A DNA stretch of 64,000 nucleotides from Nilaparvata lugens (lineage: Eukaryota; Arthropoda; Insecta; Hemiptera; Delphacidae), in the NCBI RefSeq assembly GCF_014356525.2, contig NC_052510.1, positions 51,839,619 through 51,903,618 of the forward strand, read 5' to 3'. How positions within the stretch are numbered: position 1 is the stretch's first letter; every line of letters starts with the position of its first letter. The notes beneath the pieces are model-generated. The model did no database searches. It was given only the letters and a program-made list of their open reading frames with translations, and was not told the origin of the DNA. Both the position numbers and the translations under genes were made by a program. This document shows positions 1 through 12,694 of this stretch, piece by piece.

Positions 1-441
1 TGGGGAAACTTTTGGAAGTACTGTGGGAAAAATTTCAACTTCCAATACCATTCTAATGTCAAATTTATCCTTAACGACACATCATGTAAACATTGTTTCA
101 AATCTCCAACATTTTATAATATGGAGAGAAGTAGGTTTCAAACCATGAAAAGGAAATAACGGGTTCTTCGTATTCCCGTAGGAATGGAAACTTTTTAACG
201 AAAAAAGTTCAAGTAAAAAAAATCGTTCTTCGCAATTGTGTTTACTGATAACAAACTTTCATAACAGCATTAACAATTCAGCCATTGTGATTTGAAAGTT
301 GGTTACTTGGAAACAAGCATCACAGTTGAATGGAGTTTTACAGTTTCGAGAATACTGTACGCTCCTTCTCTAACATCGTAGTTGCTAAATAATGTTAGAT
401 GGAGTGTTTGTTGATGATAGAGCTCTAGATAAATCCACTGG
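1..441. other. Unassigned AT-rich sequence
   Basis: I see no gene, RNA or clear repeat here. The sequence is AT-rich with stops in all frames at short spacing. Confidence 0.5.
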
Positions 442-443
442 TA

Positions 444-680
444 TTCTAAAGGTGCGTACAGACTTTCGCTCTGCTCCGCAACCGAACGTCACTCGAGCAG
501 AGCGATTGATGATCGACCGGGGAGCAAGAGTGGAACGCGAGAAGAGCTAACATCTCCCGTAACGTTCATGATCGGTACGAGTGCAGAGCGGGGGCGGAGC
601 GATTGCGGGCGATAGCGGAACGAGGGCGGAGCGTGCGCGGAGCGGGTTGGAGGCGCGTATATCTGTACGCAGCTTTAGAA
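444..680. mobile_element. GC-rich MITE with 19-bp terminal inverted repeats
   Basis: A 237-bp non-autonomous element. The left end (444-462, TTCTAAAGGTGCGTACAGA) is matched by the reverse complement of the right end (662-680, TCTGTACGCAGCTTTAGAA) with one mismatch. A TA dinucleotide flanks both sides (442-443 and 681-682), as expected for elements that duplicate TA. The interior is much richer in G and C than the surroundings and is full of GCGGAGCG-like motifs. No transposase is encoded, so any movement would have depended on an enzyme supplied elsewhere. The open frames crossing this element are a by-product of its GC content. The superfamily is not certain; Tc1/mariner-like or another TA-targeting DNA transposon is most likely. 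Confidence 0.8.
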
Positions 681-682
681 TA

Positions 683-1520
683 GGTTGTCATGGGTTGAAG
701 ATCCAGATTGCTCGGGACATGAGAGTTAAGAGGGGCTGGAGATATCATGTTATTTGAAAGAATATTCATCATGAATTTCGGAAATTGTAAAATTGTTGGA
801 AAAATTGAAAATGTTGCGACATTAAAAATCCACGAAAAGTAAAACTCCACTGAAACAAATTGTATTGGTCGAGACAGTTCTTATCAATGAAGGTACCTGA
901 ACACAACTTCAGGAGATGAACGAACTCAAGCCCAGCTTATCCTTGCTGGGATAAATCAAATCAAATAGCATTTTATCCACTCGAAATTCATACAAAATAT
1001 TAACAAAAACAATATAAATATTGTTATTAACCTTATTTAAGAGCTTTTATTAATGACGTACCACCTGAGTTAGTTAGCGGATAGACTATTTAATAACTGG
1101 GTAGCCTATCTTATAATCCAGAATAAGTTTGTTGAGGTTTGTGATTTAATTGGAAATACAGTGAGTCCAAAGTGAGCTTACACTTAACAAATTTCCTCAT
1201 CAACGATTTCCACTTGAAAATAAACAACTGCAATTCAATAACACTTGAATAACAACACACAGAGCATTTGATATGATAATTTATAACAAAACCATTCATG
1301 AAGGAGAATGTTGGATTCGTTTTGAACATTCAAAAATTCCAATAGCTTCAAAGTTGTATAGTCAGAATCTACTTGAGGAACTTTGACTGCTTGAGTGTTA
1401 TTCATGAATGTCAGACTATCATTACATGAACGTAAAATGTCAATGTTATCGAGAGAACTATTTGTATCAGAAAATGCTCAATTCATATAATATCAATTCA
1501 CTCATACCCTATCATGTAAT
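683..1520. other. Mostly unassigned; one retrotransposon-like tail
   Basis: AT-rich sequence without a supported gene. The only structured part is a hairpin plus AAATC tail near 931-967, listed separately. Open frames here look random. Confidence 0.45.
931..967 (+). mobile_element. Non-LTR retrotransposon 3' tail (hairpin plus AAATC repeats)
   Basis: A hairpin with arms CCCAGC (931-936) and GCTGGG (945-950) is followed at once by ATAAATCAAATCAAATA. A small 3' hairpin followed by a short tandem tail is typical of 5'-truncated CR1/Jockey-type LINE copies. Only the 3' end can be recognised; no coding remnant was seen upstream. Similar AAATC tails occur near 26612, 29008 and 63860. Confidence 0.45.
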
Positions 1521-1524
1521 TCTT

Positions 1525-1716
1525 GAATTTTATTCGGGAACGATCACGTTGTCATTTTTGCAACTTCATTTATGTCGCTTCTCGCACCCCAATCACCATC
1601 TTTCCTAATCCATCCAGTCTCCTTCAAAGAGACCTCTACTCTCCATTTGAATGTGGACATTGGATACCCATTTCTTTCGTGGTCTTCCACGCCTATTTCT
1701 GTTCGCTGGTACCCAA
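1525..1716 (-). pseudogene. Decayed RT C-terminal tail of a non-LTR retrotransposon
   Basis: On the minus strand the segment reads RRGRPRKKW, then SNV, then ESRGLFEGDWMD. The basic GRPRKKW motif followed by a conserved W/D-containing tail is the usual C-terminus of RTE-like or Jockey-like reverse transcriptases. Beyond the stop at about 1605 the likeness continues (ERW, GCEKRHK) but is broken by in-frame stops, so the copy is dead. The catalytic RT domain and the endonuclease are missing, so only the extreme 3' coding end remains. The clade is uncertain. Confidence 0.6.
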
Positions 1717-1719
1717 TTC

Positions 1720-4160
1720 CATACTTTCAATGAGATGATAATGAAACATTTATTTGCGTACATATCTTTCTCAATCATAGAAAATAGCTGGTACCGTAAT
1801 ATTTTGAAATTAGACACGACTTGTTTTGACATTTATGTCATTTGAATATATAACTAGAGTACTATATGTTTCCTATGAAAACAATTGAACATTGATGTAG
1901 CCCTATTGGAAAAGTCCATCTTTTCCAATGTTTGATCAGGGTCTTACAAGGATTTTTGCAATTGATACTTCTCGTTTCTTCTCAAATTTCCTAATAAATT
2001 TGGTCTCCCCACACCACACAGAAATGCAGTCGGTGCTCACAGTACAACCGAGAGCGCAAGGTTCCAATCGATTCAATTAGCCGCAGAGAAAATATTTAAT
2101 TAGTTTTGATGCAATGAATAGGGCGCTGTAATCAATGGAGTATTCCGTGGTGGTCTATTTGTAATGCACTGTGCGCAATGAAAATTACGATGAGCTAGCT
2201 CCGGCTCAGCGACCTGGAATGTGTATGAGCAGGGGCTATTGCAAACTTATCCAACAATGCACATCCAACTAATTTACTTTAGCTTTGACTAAATTAAATT
2301 GCCATGCCGCGCTATTATTAAAGAGCTAGAGGCCTTGTATGTTCAATGATTGATTGAATTACAGCAACAAATGAATGTTTTCCAACAAGTATAGTCTAAA
2401 ATGAATCGAAGAATCCGCTATCAATGAATCTGAAATTAAATTCAAGAATCAATAATCCACATTATTGATTAATCCAGAGTAATTCAATTCTATTTACTAT
2501 TTCGATAATAATATCAAATTAGTTTTACTCACTGAATCCGAAATGAAAATTAAGAATCAACAATTCAATTCACAAACCAAAACATTGATAAGTCTAGAAT
2601 TATAAGAATATTATAATTCATACAATTATTATATAAATACAATTATAACACATCGAATAATATGGATTCAATTATCTACTATTGTGAGGTTCATGTTATA
2701 ATGGCAATGGATAAAGATAAAGAAAAAGCGTTGCCTATTCTCTGCCTTACTTAATTATATTTCTACATTGTCAAAAACAGATTTTGTGGAGCTGGAAAGG
2801 ATACCTGCTTTGTCGAATGATTTACAAGGATAGCAACATCAAAATTGATCAAATACTGTTATTATAACGTGGACCTCACTATAATTTTGGTGATTAGATC
2901 CTTAAAACATCATTTCTATTTCGAATGTAATAAGAAGCATCCAAAGAGGTCTCATTTAAATAAAATGCCTTCTCACTTCTCACCATGAAATCTGAGGGTG
3001 TACTTTGGAATTTTTTACCGCTGTCTATTTGAAGATAATTCTTTCAATTTAATTAGTGTGTTAAGACTTATGACGTAGCGTTATATAGCGCTATGTTACA
3101 CAGATATATGAATAGATGAGATGGGGTGGTAGATGATCTTGGTGATGATATGTCCTTACCCTAATCAATTATTCCGGTATTTTAGCTGGACATTATGTGG
3201 AAAAACTGGAAAACCTTGTTGCCCAGCCAAGGCAATATTTTCCTCATTGCCTAGAAATAAGTTACTCGTTTCTGTTTCAGATATTCTATTATTGAGTGTA
3301 TTGAAAATGATTTATGTGGAATAAAAGCTGCAGTGACTGATAAATAGAGAGAAATAAACAAACGATAGGGGGAGCAAACAAGTGGCCGGTCAAACATACT
3401 CTGCTTAGCGTAGAAAATGGAAAATCTGGATTGAAGGTCGCCTACATCGTTGCCGGTTGGGCTTCGCTATCTTATCCTAAGTCTCATGCATGAATAATGC
3501 AATTTCGCATCTTGTGTTCACTTGATATCTCAACCTCGCTAGAATACAATTTCAAAGTATTAAACGCGAGAGAAAATTGCGCCGCTTTACTTTCCGGCGA
3601 CGCTGAGTGAATGTTAAGCGTAAAATCAACTTTTTAATCAATTCAAAACACATTACTGCATCAGAATTGATTTTGTTGCCCTGAAACTCAAATCTCTAGC
3701 ATCTCCGGTTTAGCTGCCAAAGCCTTGAGCTGAACCATTCTATCTTACGCATATCGATTCAATGAGACATCTCAAGGTTTCAGGCGGATTTCTATCTCCT
3801 CATCGTTTACAATTCTATAAGGAAGCTTCCCATTACATCATTACCATAATTTCCTCGTATACACATTGGCAAACATAATCTCATCATATCTCTTGAGGAA
3901 TATAAATCTCTTGAGGAAGGAGCAAATACTCCTTCTCTATAGACCACACTGCATTATTTTCGTATTTTTAGATGACTAAATTTGGTATTTCTATAATGAA
4001 ACCTGAATTTTCTCATGCGGTATCATATCGTGTAGAACTCATATTACTGCAAGAGGTAGAAAAGAGGACAATTTAAGCACTGGATAAATATTGATCAACC
4101 TAGTAAGTCCATAAACTGCAATCAATCTATACATTTGGATCACCAAATCACAGTAGCAGA
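1720..4160. other. Unassigned AT-rich sequence
   Basis: No gene, RNA or clear repeat family was recognised. About 2040-2340 is slightly richer in G and C, with motifs such as GAGCTAGCTCCGGCTC, and could be regulatory or conserved, but nothing in it identifies a function. Confidence 0.45.
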
Positions 4161-4781
4161 GTAGTTCTGTGAACAGTGGACCTCGCGCAGTTATAAACCA
4201 CAGTCTCCTCTAATACTGTCCATCAGAGTAAATTCTGTCCTGTCCTGTCGTGTCGGCGAGATATTGGTGTATAAACGACTAATGGCTGTTTGGGTTGTTG
4301 TATCGACAATGCTAATAATTTGATGTAAACAGCTATGCTTCTATCATCAAAAGCTTACCGAGTTGAAAGCAGAGAAAAGTCGTGAGAAAATACTATGCTA
4401 CTTCAAGTTATCAATAGCATGCCTTACAGCATGCAATTAATAGTCCACACAACAGCTGTGTTTTCAATAAGTTGCATTGAGATATTGAATTGCATGCGTC
4501 ATTGCATGCAATTTATAATCCACTCGACAGCTGATTTATGATGAATAATGATTTTTACTCCAATATTGGCCTATAAAGGAGACTCCTTTCCCTTTTATAT
4601 TATCCTTGAAATGCAAAATTTCCAAAAACCTTGTAAATACGTCGACGCGAAATTAAAAAAGGAACATACCTGTTAAATTTCATGAAAATCTATTGCTGAG
4701 TTTCGCCGTAAATGCGGAACATAAATAAAGAGAAATGCAAAACCGTCAACTTGAATCTTAGACCTCACTTCGCTTGGTCAA
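4161..4781 (-). mobile_element. Helitron-like repeat, minus-strand divergent copy
   Basis: This is the reverse complement of the family found at 14640, 15073 and 41178. Its 5' terminus is at the right (4781), where the minus strand reads TGACCAAGCGAAGTGAGGTC. Its 3' terminus is at the left (about 4161), with the GTTCACAGAAC hairpin. It shares the family's internal landmarks, including the GTCGACG block near 4640 and the stretch with TTTCGCCGTAAATGCG near 4702. It is about 200 bp longer than the 14640 copy. The extra interior holds a diverged duplication of about 75 bp starting GCATGCAATT (near 4429 and 4504) that includes CAGCTG. No protein is encoded. Confidence 0.65.
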
Positions 4782-4789
4782 AAATGTTA

Positions 4790-6147
4790 CTTCTTTTATA
4801 ATGTTATTGTATGAAAATTCTTCATAAATTTTTCAATTTCAATTTCATTTCAATATAATAGAATCGCAATCATCTTAAATCGAAGAAACGAGTCATACAC
4901 ACTACATAGTCAAACACAATCATAATATTTGAAAAACTCAAATAGATAAGTTGAAAGGAATAGAACAAACCATAAATAAAATCTATAATATCTGTCGTTA
5001 TAGAGTTCTATGTTCCCAGTACAGACAAAACCGCAAAAGTGGTTTCATACACAACAAGGCCAGTTCAACCACTAAATCAACGTCACAGGCTCTTTGAAAG
5101 CTTTGTTGAAGGTAGAGCCAGTATGTGAAACGTCACATAACCTTTATGGCTGGATTTAACGTGATATGAAGCATTATTACCACATGAAAGAGAGGCCTGT
5201 TTGTACGCTGGTCACCGCACTCTTGATCGATGCAGTGCTGCGTTTGATGCCGATAGATCCGTGATTAATAGAATTTTCCGGCTAGCTGGTGCCTGAACCC
5301 TGAACGCTTTTTTGTATGTAGCCTACTCACCTGCATTGGAGTTTTTTCGAGACAGTCCCGTCCAGAAGTTGAATAATTGAATTTGAGCAGCTGACTCTGA
5401 AGGGCCAGCGGCCAACTAGAGTCGGTCACTCACAGAATCACAAACAGCTCTTCATTGTTCTGTGTACTCCACTCTACGGTAAATTCCACATAAAACTGTC
5501 AGCATTGGAAGCATTGCTGTTGCTCATGAGAAATACTGACAGTATGAAAGTATGGTTCACCACAAACAAACGGCCACCAACTAACGCACGCGCGGGCACG
5601 GACTTCAAATAGCAAATATCGAGCGCAAAAAGAGACAGCATAAGCAGTAGTTGATAACACGTCTATGTCATGGCAATAACAAACCCTCAACACCTTCGTT
5701 GTTGTTTCAGTGGGACGTGTCACACATAACTCAGCGTGCTCTCGTCAACTGTGTTCTGATGTTGAGAAATGTTTGGCTGTAACTTGTTTACCTTCTTCAT
5801 TTATTCATTCCTCTTTCGCCGCACCGTCTGCAATTTGTTGACTGAGCAGAACTCGTAACAATAGTTTTCAAAACCTAGTAGCAAGGCCATTTGAAGATAT
5901 CCGAATAAGCAGATATCTCCTATGCAGATACTTAATTCAAACGTAGAAATGTCAGCTGTTCGTTTAAACCCCATATAAAACATATGAAACATATTATGAT
6001 AAATGCAATCATATCAACAATAAACGTGGTTTAGCGTTAAACATGGTGTTAGAATATGGCCCGCAGAAAGAAATTAATCCTCTTTGGAAATGTATGAATG
6101 ATGATAATCTCTTCAATGGAATAGATGCTTAGGAGTGGAATCACTTG
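4790..6147. other. Unassigned sequence
   Basis: No gene or repeat could be supported. Around 5560-5640 there is a small GC-richer patch (CGCACGCGCGGGC) with no clear coding frame. Confidence 0.45.
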
Positions 6148-6149
6148 AC

Positions 6150-6335
6150 GATTGGCTTAGTGGTCACGCTGATCAGCTATTGATAAGATAAGCTTAGATC
6201 GTTGCGCCACTTCTTGAGGGTGACCACTTCAAGAATTGACTTCTCTAGACTTCATTCTTTATGAGTTTAAAAATCGCTTCCCAATGGTTCGGAACCCACC
6301 TAAAGTTGTTGGTCCACTCATCTCTTATCAATTAT
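6150..6335 (+). mobile_element. tRNA-derived SINE copy
   Basis: A short retroposon with a tRNA-like head. The box A-like motif TGGCTTAGTGGTCACG is at 6153, and a weak box B-like stretch, GGGTGACCACTTC, is near 6218. The body continues through TTATGAGTTTAAAAATCGC to GGTTCGGAACCCACC and ends near CATCTCTTATCAATTATA. The same body, in reverse orientation, is present inside both copies of the 2.4-kb duplication (26240 and 28641), and a further partial copy is at 32330. Agreement over the head and body in separate copies makes a SINE family likely. It codes for no protein, and mobility would have relied on a LINE reverse transcriptase. Confidence 0.6.
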
Positions 6336-8585
6336 AGTAGGCTAGCTGATGTATCATTTCGAATATATAATATTAAAACTATCAAAAAACGCTCGATAAT
6401 CTTAGTGGAAACTTAGAAGGGGAAAATAAAAAGGGAAACTTGAAAGACCTGAAGCCTACTACCTACTAAAAGGAATCTATCAAGATATTTAACTGAAAAG
6501 AATTCCATAGAAAGAGCTAAAAAAGTTTATTGTCCTAATTGGAAAGGATACCTTCGGAGACCACTAATTCTAAAAGTTATATTGCTAATGACCTTCTAAC
6601 AACCACTCTAATGAGTTGTTCGTATCCCTCTTGAAAGTGTATTATTTATATAAATTTATCACCATTTTTCCAATCAATAATCTTCGCTCTCGGAGAAGTA
6701 TATGATTCATGTGGGCCATTACTTCACACTATTTAAATATTGTATGAATACAATGATGAATAAAAAACTATTTGATTCGATTTGATTTGATACGTTGGTA
6801 ACTGTATGTATTCAGAGTATAGCAAATGATCACAAGGGGCTACCGTGGAAAGAACAGGAGTTATAATAAAGGAGTACAATATCGGAGTCGTCATCAGATA
6901 CCAGATATAAAAGAAGGATCCGTCAAGAGTCAGATATACGTCAAACCTCAGACATGAATCGAGTACTAACAAGATTCATGTCGTGTTACTCGATGATTAT
7001 TTCATGAGCAACTCCATTTCTCAAAGTTCGCATTTCGAAACTGTATTGGGATGATAGCAGGCGAACTTTCAACGTTGTTCTGGAACAGTAATTTATTGTT
7101 GTGCTGCCAACAAAATATTGTTCGCCCAAAGCGAAGCGCTCATAACTCCTGGTTACTGTTTTATTCGGCGCTTTACGTCATACAAGATGGAAGACAGTAT
7201 ACAAACAACATTCAATTAAACAGCTAACTTCCGAACCATGAGAGAGTCATGATTTAGGCATTGTGCTTTCTCCATCTGCCTCACAAACCATGCTTGGTTT
7301 GTTCTCGAACTGAGACAGACTGCATGTGTCTGCTTCTCTCAGCTGCCTTGTAATTTCAAACCGGAATTCTTTCTTTTTCAAAGTTTGACAGAGCTTCTCT
7401 GCAGTTTGCTCTCTGATGAGTTGTTCTCAGTGCTCTGTAATCTTTTCGTAGCAACTACGTATTCAAAAAAGATAAGATACATCTGAACCAAACCTTCTTC
7501 TTATTTATAGCTGTTTCTATTGTTCAAAACACAGGCCTGCCCCCTACTGGCCTATCAGTAAAGGAAAAGTGTTGAGACAGTATAAACTTCTGAACTGCTC
7601 TTTCTTATAAAGTTCGTACATAAACTGATGATGTTGTCTGCTGATGCGAACCGACATCAGGGTTCTACGTGATATTAAGTTTTGAGAATATTACACTTTC
7701 ATGCGTGGTAAAACTGTTTATCTGTAACTGTATTGTTATGAGACGGAAGAAAAATTTGAATTCCTAGTATAAGAATAAAATTTCTAGGTAGAAAAGAGTT
7801 ATACTAATGCTAAAAATTCAAATATTCTTTCAATTAGAATAGATTTGTTACACGGTGAATAGACAACATATTAACTTTCACATATATTCCTGTAAATCAG
7901 CTTTAATTTTTTTTGAATTGTTCAAACCATTCAGGAGTGTGTTGTATTGATAGTAGGTATCAACTAGAATAAAAATCAGAAAAATAAGATAGTCACATGG
8001 TTACTTGATATTGGTCGGGAGGCTTCTTCAGAAGCCCTCATAAACTCGCCTTATATGTAGATCCTGATTCAAACTCTGTTAACTCCGTTACTTTGATGCA
8101 GCACTCTGAACATTTCAATGAGTAATTTAAAAACTTTAGGAGTTACTCCAACATAATACTAAAGTAATCTTTAATAAAAAAAAACCCACGACATCATGCT
8201 CTGTTCATAGAAAAGTTGATGATCAATATTACTTCATCTTTATCTATTTCCAATATTGTAATAATTAAGTGAGAATAATATTAAGGCAGAATTTTTTATT
8301 TTACAGTTATTATAGATAGGAATTCTTTCCCCACACTCGCATCAATAGTCTATGTGGGGAAATATTTATTTCCTGAAAAAATATTAGAATTGATTGAAAA
8401 ATCAAACATTGAATCCAACCTTGGTTGCATGGTTTAGAAACCTAAGGAATGATAAACAGGGATCGATAGATGATCAATGATATTTAAATAGATTCCTTGC
8501 GGATGAATTGTGGTGTGTCAAGAATGGAATAAGAAGCTTGGAAGACAAAAAAACTGATGAATCGGATACAAAAGTAAAACAAATA
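6336..8585. other. Mostly unassigned sequence
   Basis: No gene was recognised. TTTGATTCGATTTGATTTGA at 6772-6791 may be the 3' tail of a minus-strand LINE, but nothing upstream confirms it. Confidence 0.4.
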
Positions 8586-8590
8586 AAAAA

Positions 8591-8705
8591 AGGCGCCTTG
8601 TATGGTTGGGGCATACACAAAAAAATAATTGGAGATGCCAAAGAGATTAAAGAATTGTAGCCCGCGCCAGGTCGGAGGAAAAGAGGTAGATCACTCGAAT
8701 TATGC
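8591..8705 (+). pseudogene. Short decayed RT C-terminal fragment
   Basis: From 8591 the plus strand reads RRLVWLGHTQ, close to the widespread RR-L-W-x-GH-x motif after the reverse-transcriptase thumb region. From 8661, in a different frame, it reads PAPGRRKRGRSLEL, matching the GRR+RGRP block that follows it in intact elements. The frame change and an intervening stop show it is an old 5'-truncated remnant. It is too short to assign a clade. Confidence 0.5.
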
Positions 8706-8842
8706 ACCAAACAGGTGCATAATTAAAACAGTGCATATTCTGATACGATAGACAGAAATCTGATTGGACATTGAACAGTGATTGGACAGATAGGAAAAAT
8801 GGCATATGAAATACGTCTAATGCTGTAATCAAAACTTGCTCA

Positions 8843-8962
8843 AATTTTATTCATTTATTTATTTATTCATTTATTGTATAAAACACTATAATCATAATAT
8901 GATTTTAACATTAATGTTTTTTCAGTAAAATCCTGTCCATCATCATGATTGTAAGATTTGCT
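8843..8962 (-). mobile_element. LINE-like 3' end (minus strand)
   Basis: Read on the minus strand, this ends ATTATAGTGTTTTATACAAT followed by (AAATGAAT/AAATA)n. The same 3' end occurs on the plus strand near 12635-12690. Two copies in opposite orientation with a common unique stretch and the same simple tail suggest a retrotransposon 3' UTR. No coding remnant is visible next to it. Confidence 0.5.
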
Positions 8963-9879
8963 TATTATCACCTAGTTTCAACTAAGAAACAACGTTTGCA
9001 TTTGTGATACATGGAATATCTGTAAATACATTACCATTCCAAACATTTCTCTTATTCCCAAGCTACATCAGTGCGTTGTTTCCGTAGAAATCCCAGAAGT
9101 GGTGCAGATGGATGAAATAAGGAAGAATTGAGAAATATTCGTGAGCATTGTTTTCTTCGTTGTTCCTATTCAACTACATTGTTCGCCTGATGGTTCCAGT
9201 CTATTGCGATGTTTTTCTCTCATATGCGAATGGCACCATTCCCCACAGGACTTTAATATTATTCAGTGCACTGTATTGGATAGAGACTTCGTTCGATCTG
9301 TCTTGTGCAGATTGCACAGGGATTGTTTCCATCACAGCTGTCACTTGTATGTTTGAGAAACTCTGCAATTTCACATGTTAAATAATAACAGTTCCCTGTG
9401 ATACTATACTCTTTATCCAGTTCTAGAAATTGGAGAACATTCTCCATTCGAGATATCTCCTAACCTCTGTATCATACTACCTTCACTATACTCCAATCAC
9501 ATGAACATGATTTATCCTCATTCTACCTATGATTCAAATAACTTTATTGTACATGGCGTGATTCATTTGAAATATAAAACTTGACCTGAACCCTTGGAAT
9601 TGGTGGAAGTTTGCTCCAACAGCAAGTCTTGTTTGATAATTTAAGCTCAGATCTAGATTTAACACTGGAAATTGGACAAGTGAAAAAAGCATAGCCTAAC
9701 CTACTATGTTATAGACTAATGTAATCACCTTGAATTGGGAGAAACATTCACACTAACGATTGCCTTAGTATTTGATCTATCAGAGTTTTGACATCAGTAT
9801 CGTTTGTTACATGATGTTCGATTAGTGGTATATTAATACTTGGGAAAATTCATCAAATTGGAATTTAGGCTCCTATATT

Positions 9880-9930
9880 GTTCGGTTGGCATATGCACAC
9901 ATGTAAACTAGCTATAGTTAGATGTAAAAT
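9880..9930 (+). repeat. Diverged dispersed repeat, copy A
   Basis: CCTATATTGTTC followed by a GT-GGCATATG-like stretch and TAAACTAGCT resembles the segment at 10409 over about 45 bp at roughly three-quarters identity by eye. It could be the end of an old mobile element. No inverted repeat or target duplication was found. Confidence 0.3.
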
Positions 9931-10408
9931 CTATCTTACTATTATATATTCACTAATAGAGAGAAGCGTTATTGTTCCAGTTTTGTCCTATCCATTTAAG
10001 ATTCGTAGTCGGTAATTCAAAAGTTGATCTCTGATGCGTTTGTGTAACCACCCATTTTGAAAGGTTCAAATCTTGATTCCAATTCACTTATTGATTAAAT
10101 TGCTCAAATAAGTGGGACTCGATGCCTTGAGAACTTGTTTGAGAACTCAAGTTAGAGTACCTTCGAAACTCAATTTGAATGTAATCAGTGTTTGAAACCA
10201 ATTCAAAATGATCAGTCACTCAAATGCACCTTTATATTGAGTATGATAAGTTGGTGATTTCTTGAATTTGACTTGATGTAACCCATGCCAGGATTCCGGA
10301 CTCGTCTTGCATTCAATGCATGCGGTAGAGCAGATTGTGGCAAGATTGATCTTTCGTATTGCTACTTTTTTCTGAATTGAAGATCTTTTTAAATATTGAT
10401 TCTGTTGT

Positions 10409-10460
10409 AAAGGACGCCTATATTGTTCCGTCGACATGTGTGCTCGTGTGAACTAGTTCT
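10409..10460 (+). repeat. Diverged dispersed repeat, copy B
   Basis: Partner of the segment at 9880. It shares CCTATATTGTTC and an ACTAGTT-like end, with CGTGTG replacing the middle. Element type unknown. Confidence 0.3.
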
Positions 10461-12594
10461 ATTATACATTCATGAGATCTCTGGCAGAGAATAGAGCACT
10501 CCATGGCCCTTGGAGCAAGGCTCTTGTAGTTGGCTGTGTATAGAAGAGAGGCTTTAGTCATGCTGGCGAAATTCCTGCTGGAAATGGAAAGAGCATCCCA
10601 GACCTCTCTTCTGACCTAGCTGGTCTTTTTCCCCTTTCAATTCCTATCCTCTCACTGATCGTACATCATCTCTGCCAACAGTTTGAAAAGCTGCATGTGG
10701 AATGTTTATTTTGTTGAGCTCAACACACTGTTGCTTTTTTCATTACATAAACACGAGAAACTTCCTCGGGAGAAACACCATCAACATCAGCATTCTATTC
10801 CAAGCATGAATGCACTAGCACGAGGCTTCACACAATTTTGAGTTCATACCGTTCCTATCAACTCCTTCCTGAAACCGCTTTTAAGTTCGAACCAACTCTT
10901 TGAATCTTGTTTTCCTGTTTATTCATTTGTTTCCAAACCGAACAAACTCCCACCCTAGCACAACGCTGAAACTCTGAAAGATGAATACGGTAAAATCCAC
11001 GTTGAAACTATGAGAGCCTTTCCAAGTACTGAAGCTCATCGATTTCTGGAAGCGTGTCTCAACCTAACGCGAAAAGAAAGTATTATGTGTAATATTATTG
11101 AAAGCAATGAACGATGGAATCTTTGCTGAATGGTTAATCAAATTTGTAAATAAAATCTTGCGAAAAAATGAGTTTTGGATAACTTCAAGGTTGATGATTA
11201 GATATGGTGATTGTAAACTATCATGAGTGTAATATAAGGAATGAGACTGGAATGAAACTAATATTTGTATATAAAATGCTTAAGCTATCCGTTTTAAAAT
11301 GTCTAAAATGTGGATAGAATGTGAACCTCTTAAAGGCTAGTTTCATTACATTAATATAAATTCAATTTTCACAAATTCAGGTTTTTCATACAATATAATA
11401 TGTACATATCATATTCTGACACGTTGAGTACCAATATTAATGAATCTTTGTTCGGACGTTATATCTATGTTGCTCTGTTGTCTGGCGTTGTGTGGTAGAG
11501 GGGGCGATTGAACAGTGATGCGCAGAGAATAATTGCCAGTTGCCGATTGACAGCCAATCGAACAGCTCACTTCTCGTAATGTCGATTTTTGCAAAGTGAT
11601 TTATTGATTTATTGTGATTTATTACAAGTGTCGTCTCGTCTCGTATCGTGATCTGGACCCGGGATCCTGGAAGCAAGGAGGATTTGGACATGAAGGTAGG
11701 CCTATGTTATTGTGCACTTAGCCATTTTAATTATTGTTCAACTTGCTACCCGACGCCAGACAACCCAAAGTTCTCAATGTAATTAATGATACAGTCCACA
11801 AACAAACCAGAGTGCTGTTTGAGCCAGCCTCTGTCGAATAAACAATCTTCATTCATATTGAAGATAAATAAGTGTCCTGTTATTCATTCATTCATCAAAA
11901 AATATTTGAATTAACAAAATACAAAGATACAAAGGCAGTGATATTCAGTTGAAAATCAGGATGCTTGGTAAGAAAGTTCGGAAATGTTACCAATACGACA
12001 AAAATCCAAATCCAACAATCTGCTTCAATTGTTCAAGCTGATAATGTGACAGTAAAGTTGAGAAGTCTCTCTCTCTCTCTCTTCGGTTGAAGTTATCAAT
12101 AATTATTACTATGCACAAGAAATAAATGTGTTGAAAATTTGATACCAAATATTAGAGAAGCAAGATCGCTGGGTTCTTTTAGTTTTTACCCACTGTGAGC
12201 CAGACCTGAAAGGACGAGCGAATCGAGCCTACTAGTTAGTTTACTATTTGAAAATTCCATGTTCTAGTTACAGCTGCTTGTCCACGAAAATGCTACAGTG
12301 AATGGAAATACAAGTGCAGCGTCTATCAGACCTCTGAACAGAGATGTGGGATCACATGAGCTATTTCCAGTGATATTCATCAATAATTTATAATTAAGTT
12401 ACGTTAACGTTGTATTGAGAACGGATGAAGCTCCAATTACTGCGTTACTCCGACATGATATATGATGTTGATCACTCTTGTAATTCAATTGGCATTAATT
12501 CGATTATTTCAAAGCGATTTGAATCAAATTGTATCAGTACTATAATTATGATGATCCGGTTTTTTCTATTGTGACTATTATTTTGGGTATATGT

Positions 12595-12692
12595 GATGTT
12601 GAAATTAATATTCTTATATTTTTTTTCCTCTAATGTTATAATTATAGTGTTTTTTGTACAATAAATGAATAAATAAATTAATTAATAAATTC
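12595..12692 (+). mobile_element. LINE-like 3' end (plus strand)
   Basis: AATTATAGTGTTTTTTGTAC is followed by AATAAATGAATAAATAAATT. This matches the minus-strand tail at 8843-8962. The 5' end is truncated and no coding sequence is seen. Confidence 0.5.
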
Positions 12693-12694
12693 TA

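Larger units (their letters stand above)
8965..12590. other. Mostly unassigned AT-rich sequence
   Basis: No gene was supported. A partly open plus-strand frame at 9148-9381 (77 codons) has a hydrophobic, cysteine-containing product, but it has no proper start, splice context or recognisable family. A diverged repeat pair is listed at 9880 and 10409. A short TC microsatellite is near 12067-12082. The stretch at 11400-11700 is somewhat GC-richer without a clear frame. Confidence 0.4.

Noticed and set aside
9148..9381. 77-codon plus-strand frame with a hydrophobic, cysteine-containing product, faintly reminiscent of an insect chemoreceptor membrane segment
   Set aside because: No ATG start, a stop just upstream, no splice pair and no definite family motif; the likeness is only in hydrophobic pattern.
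10000..10075. Possible SINE with GGTTCAAATCT resembling box B
   Set aside because: The box A counterpart is weak and no second copy was found in the window.
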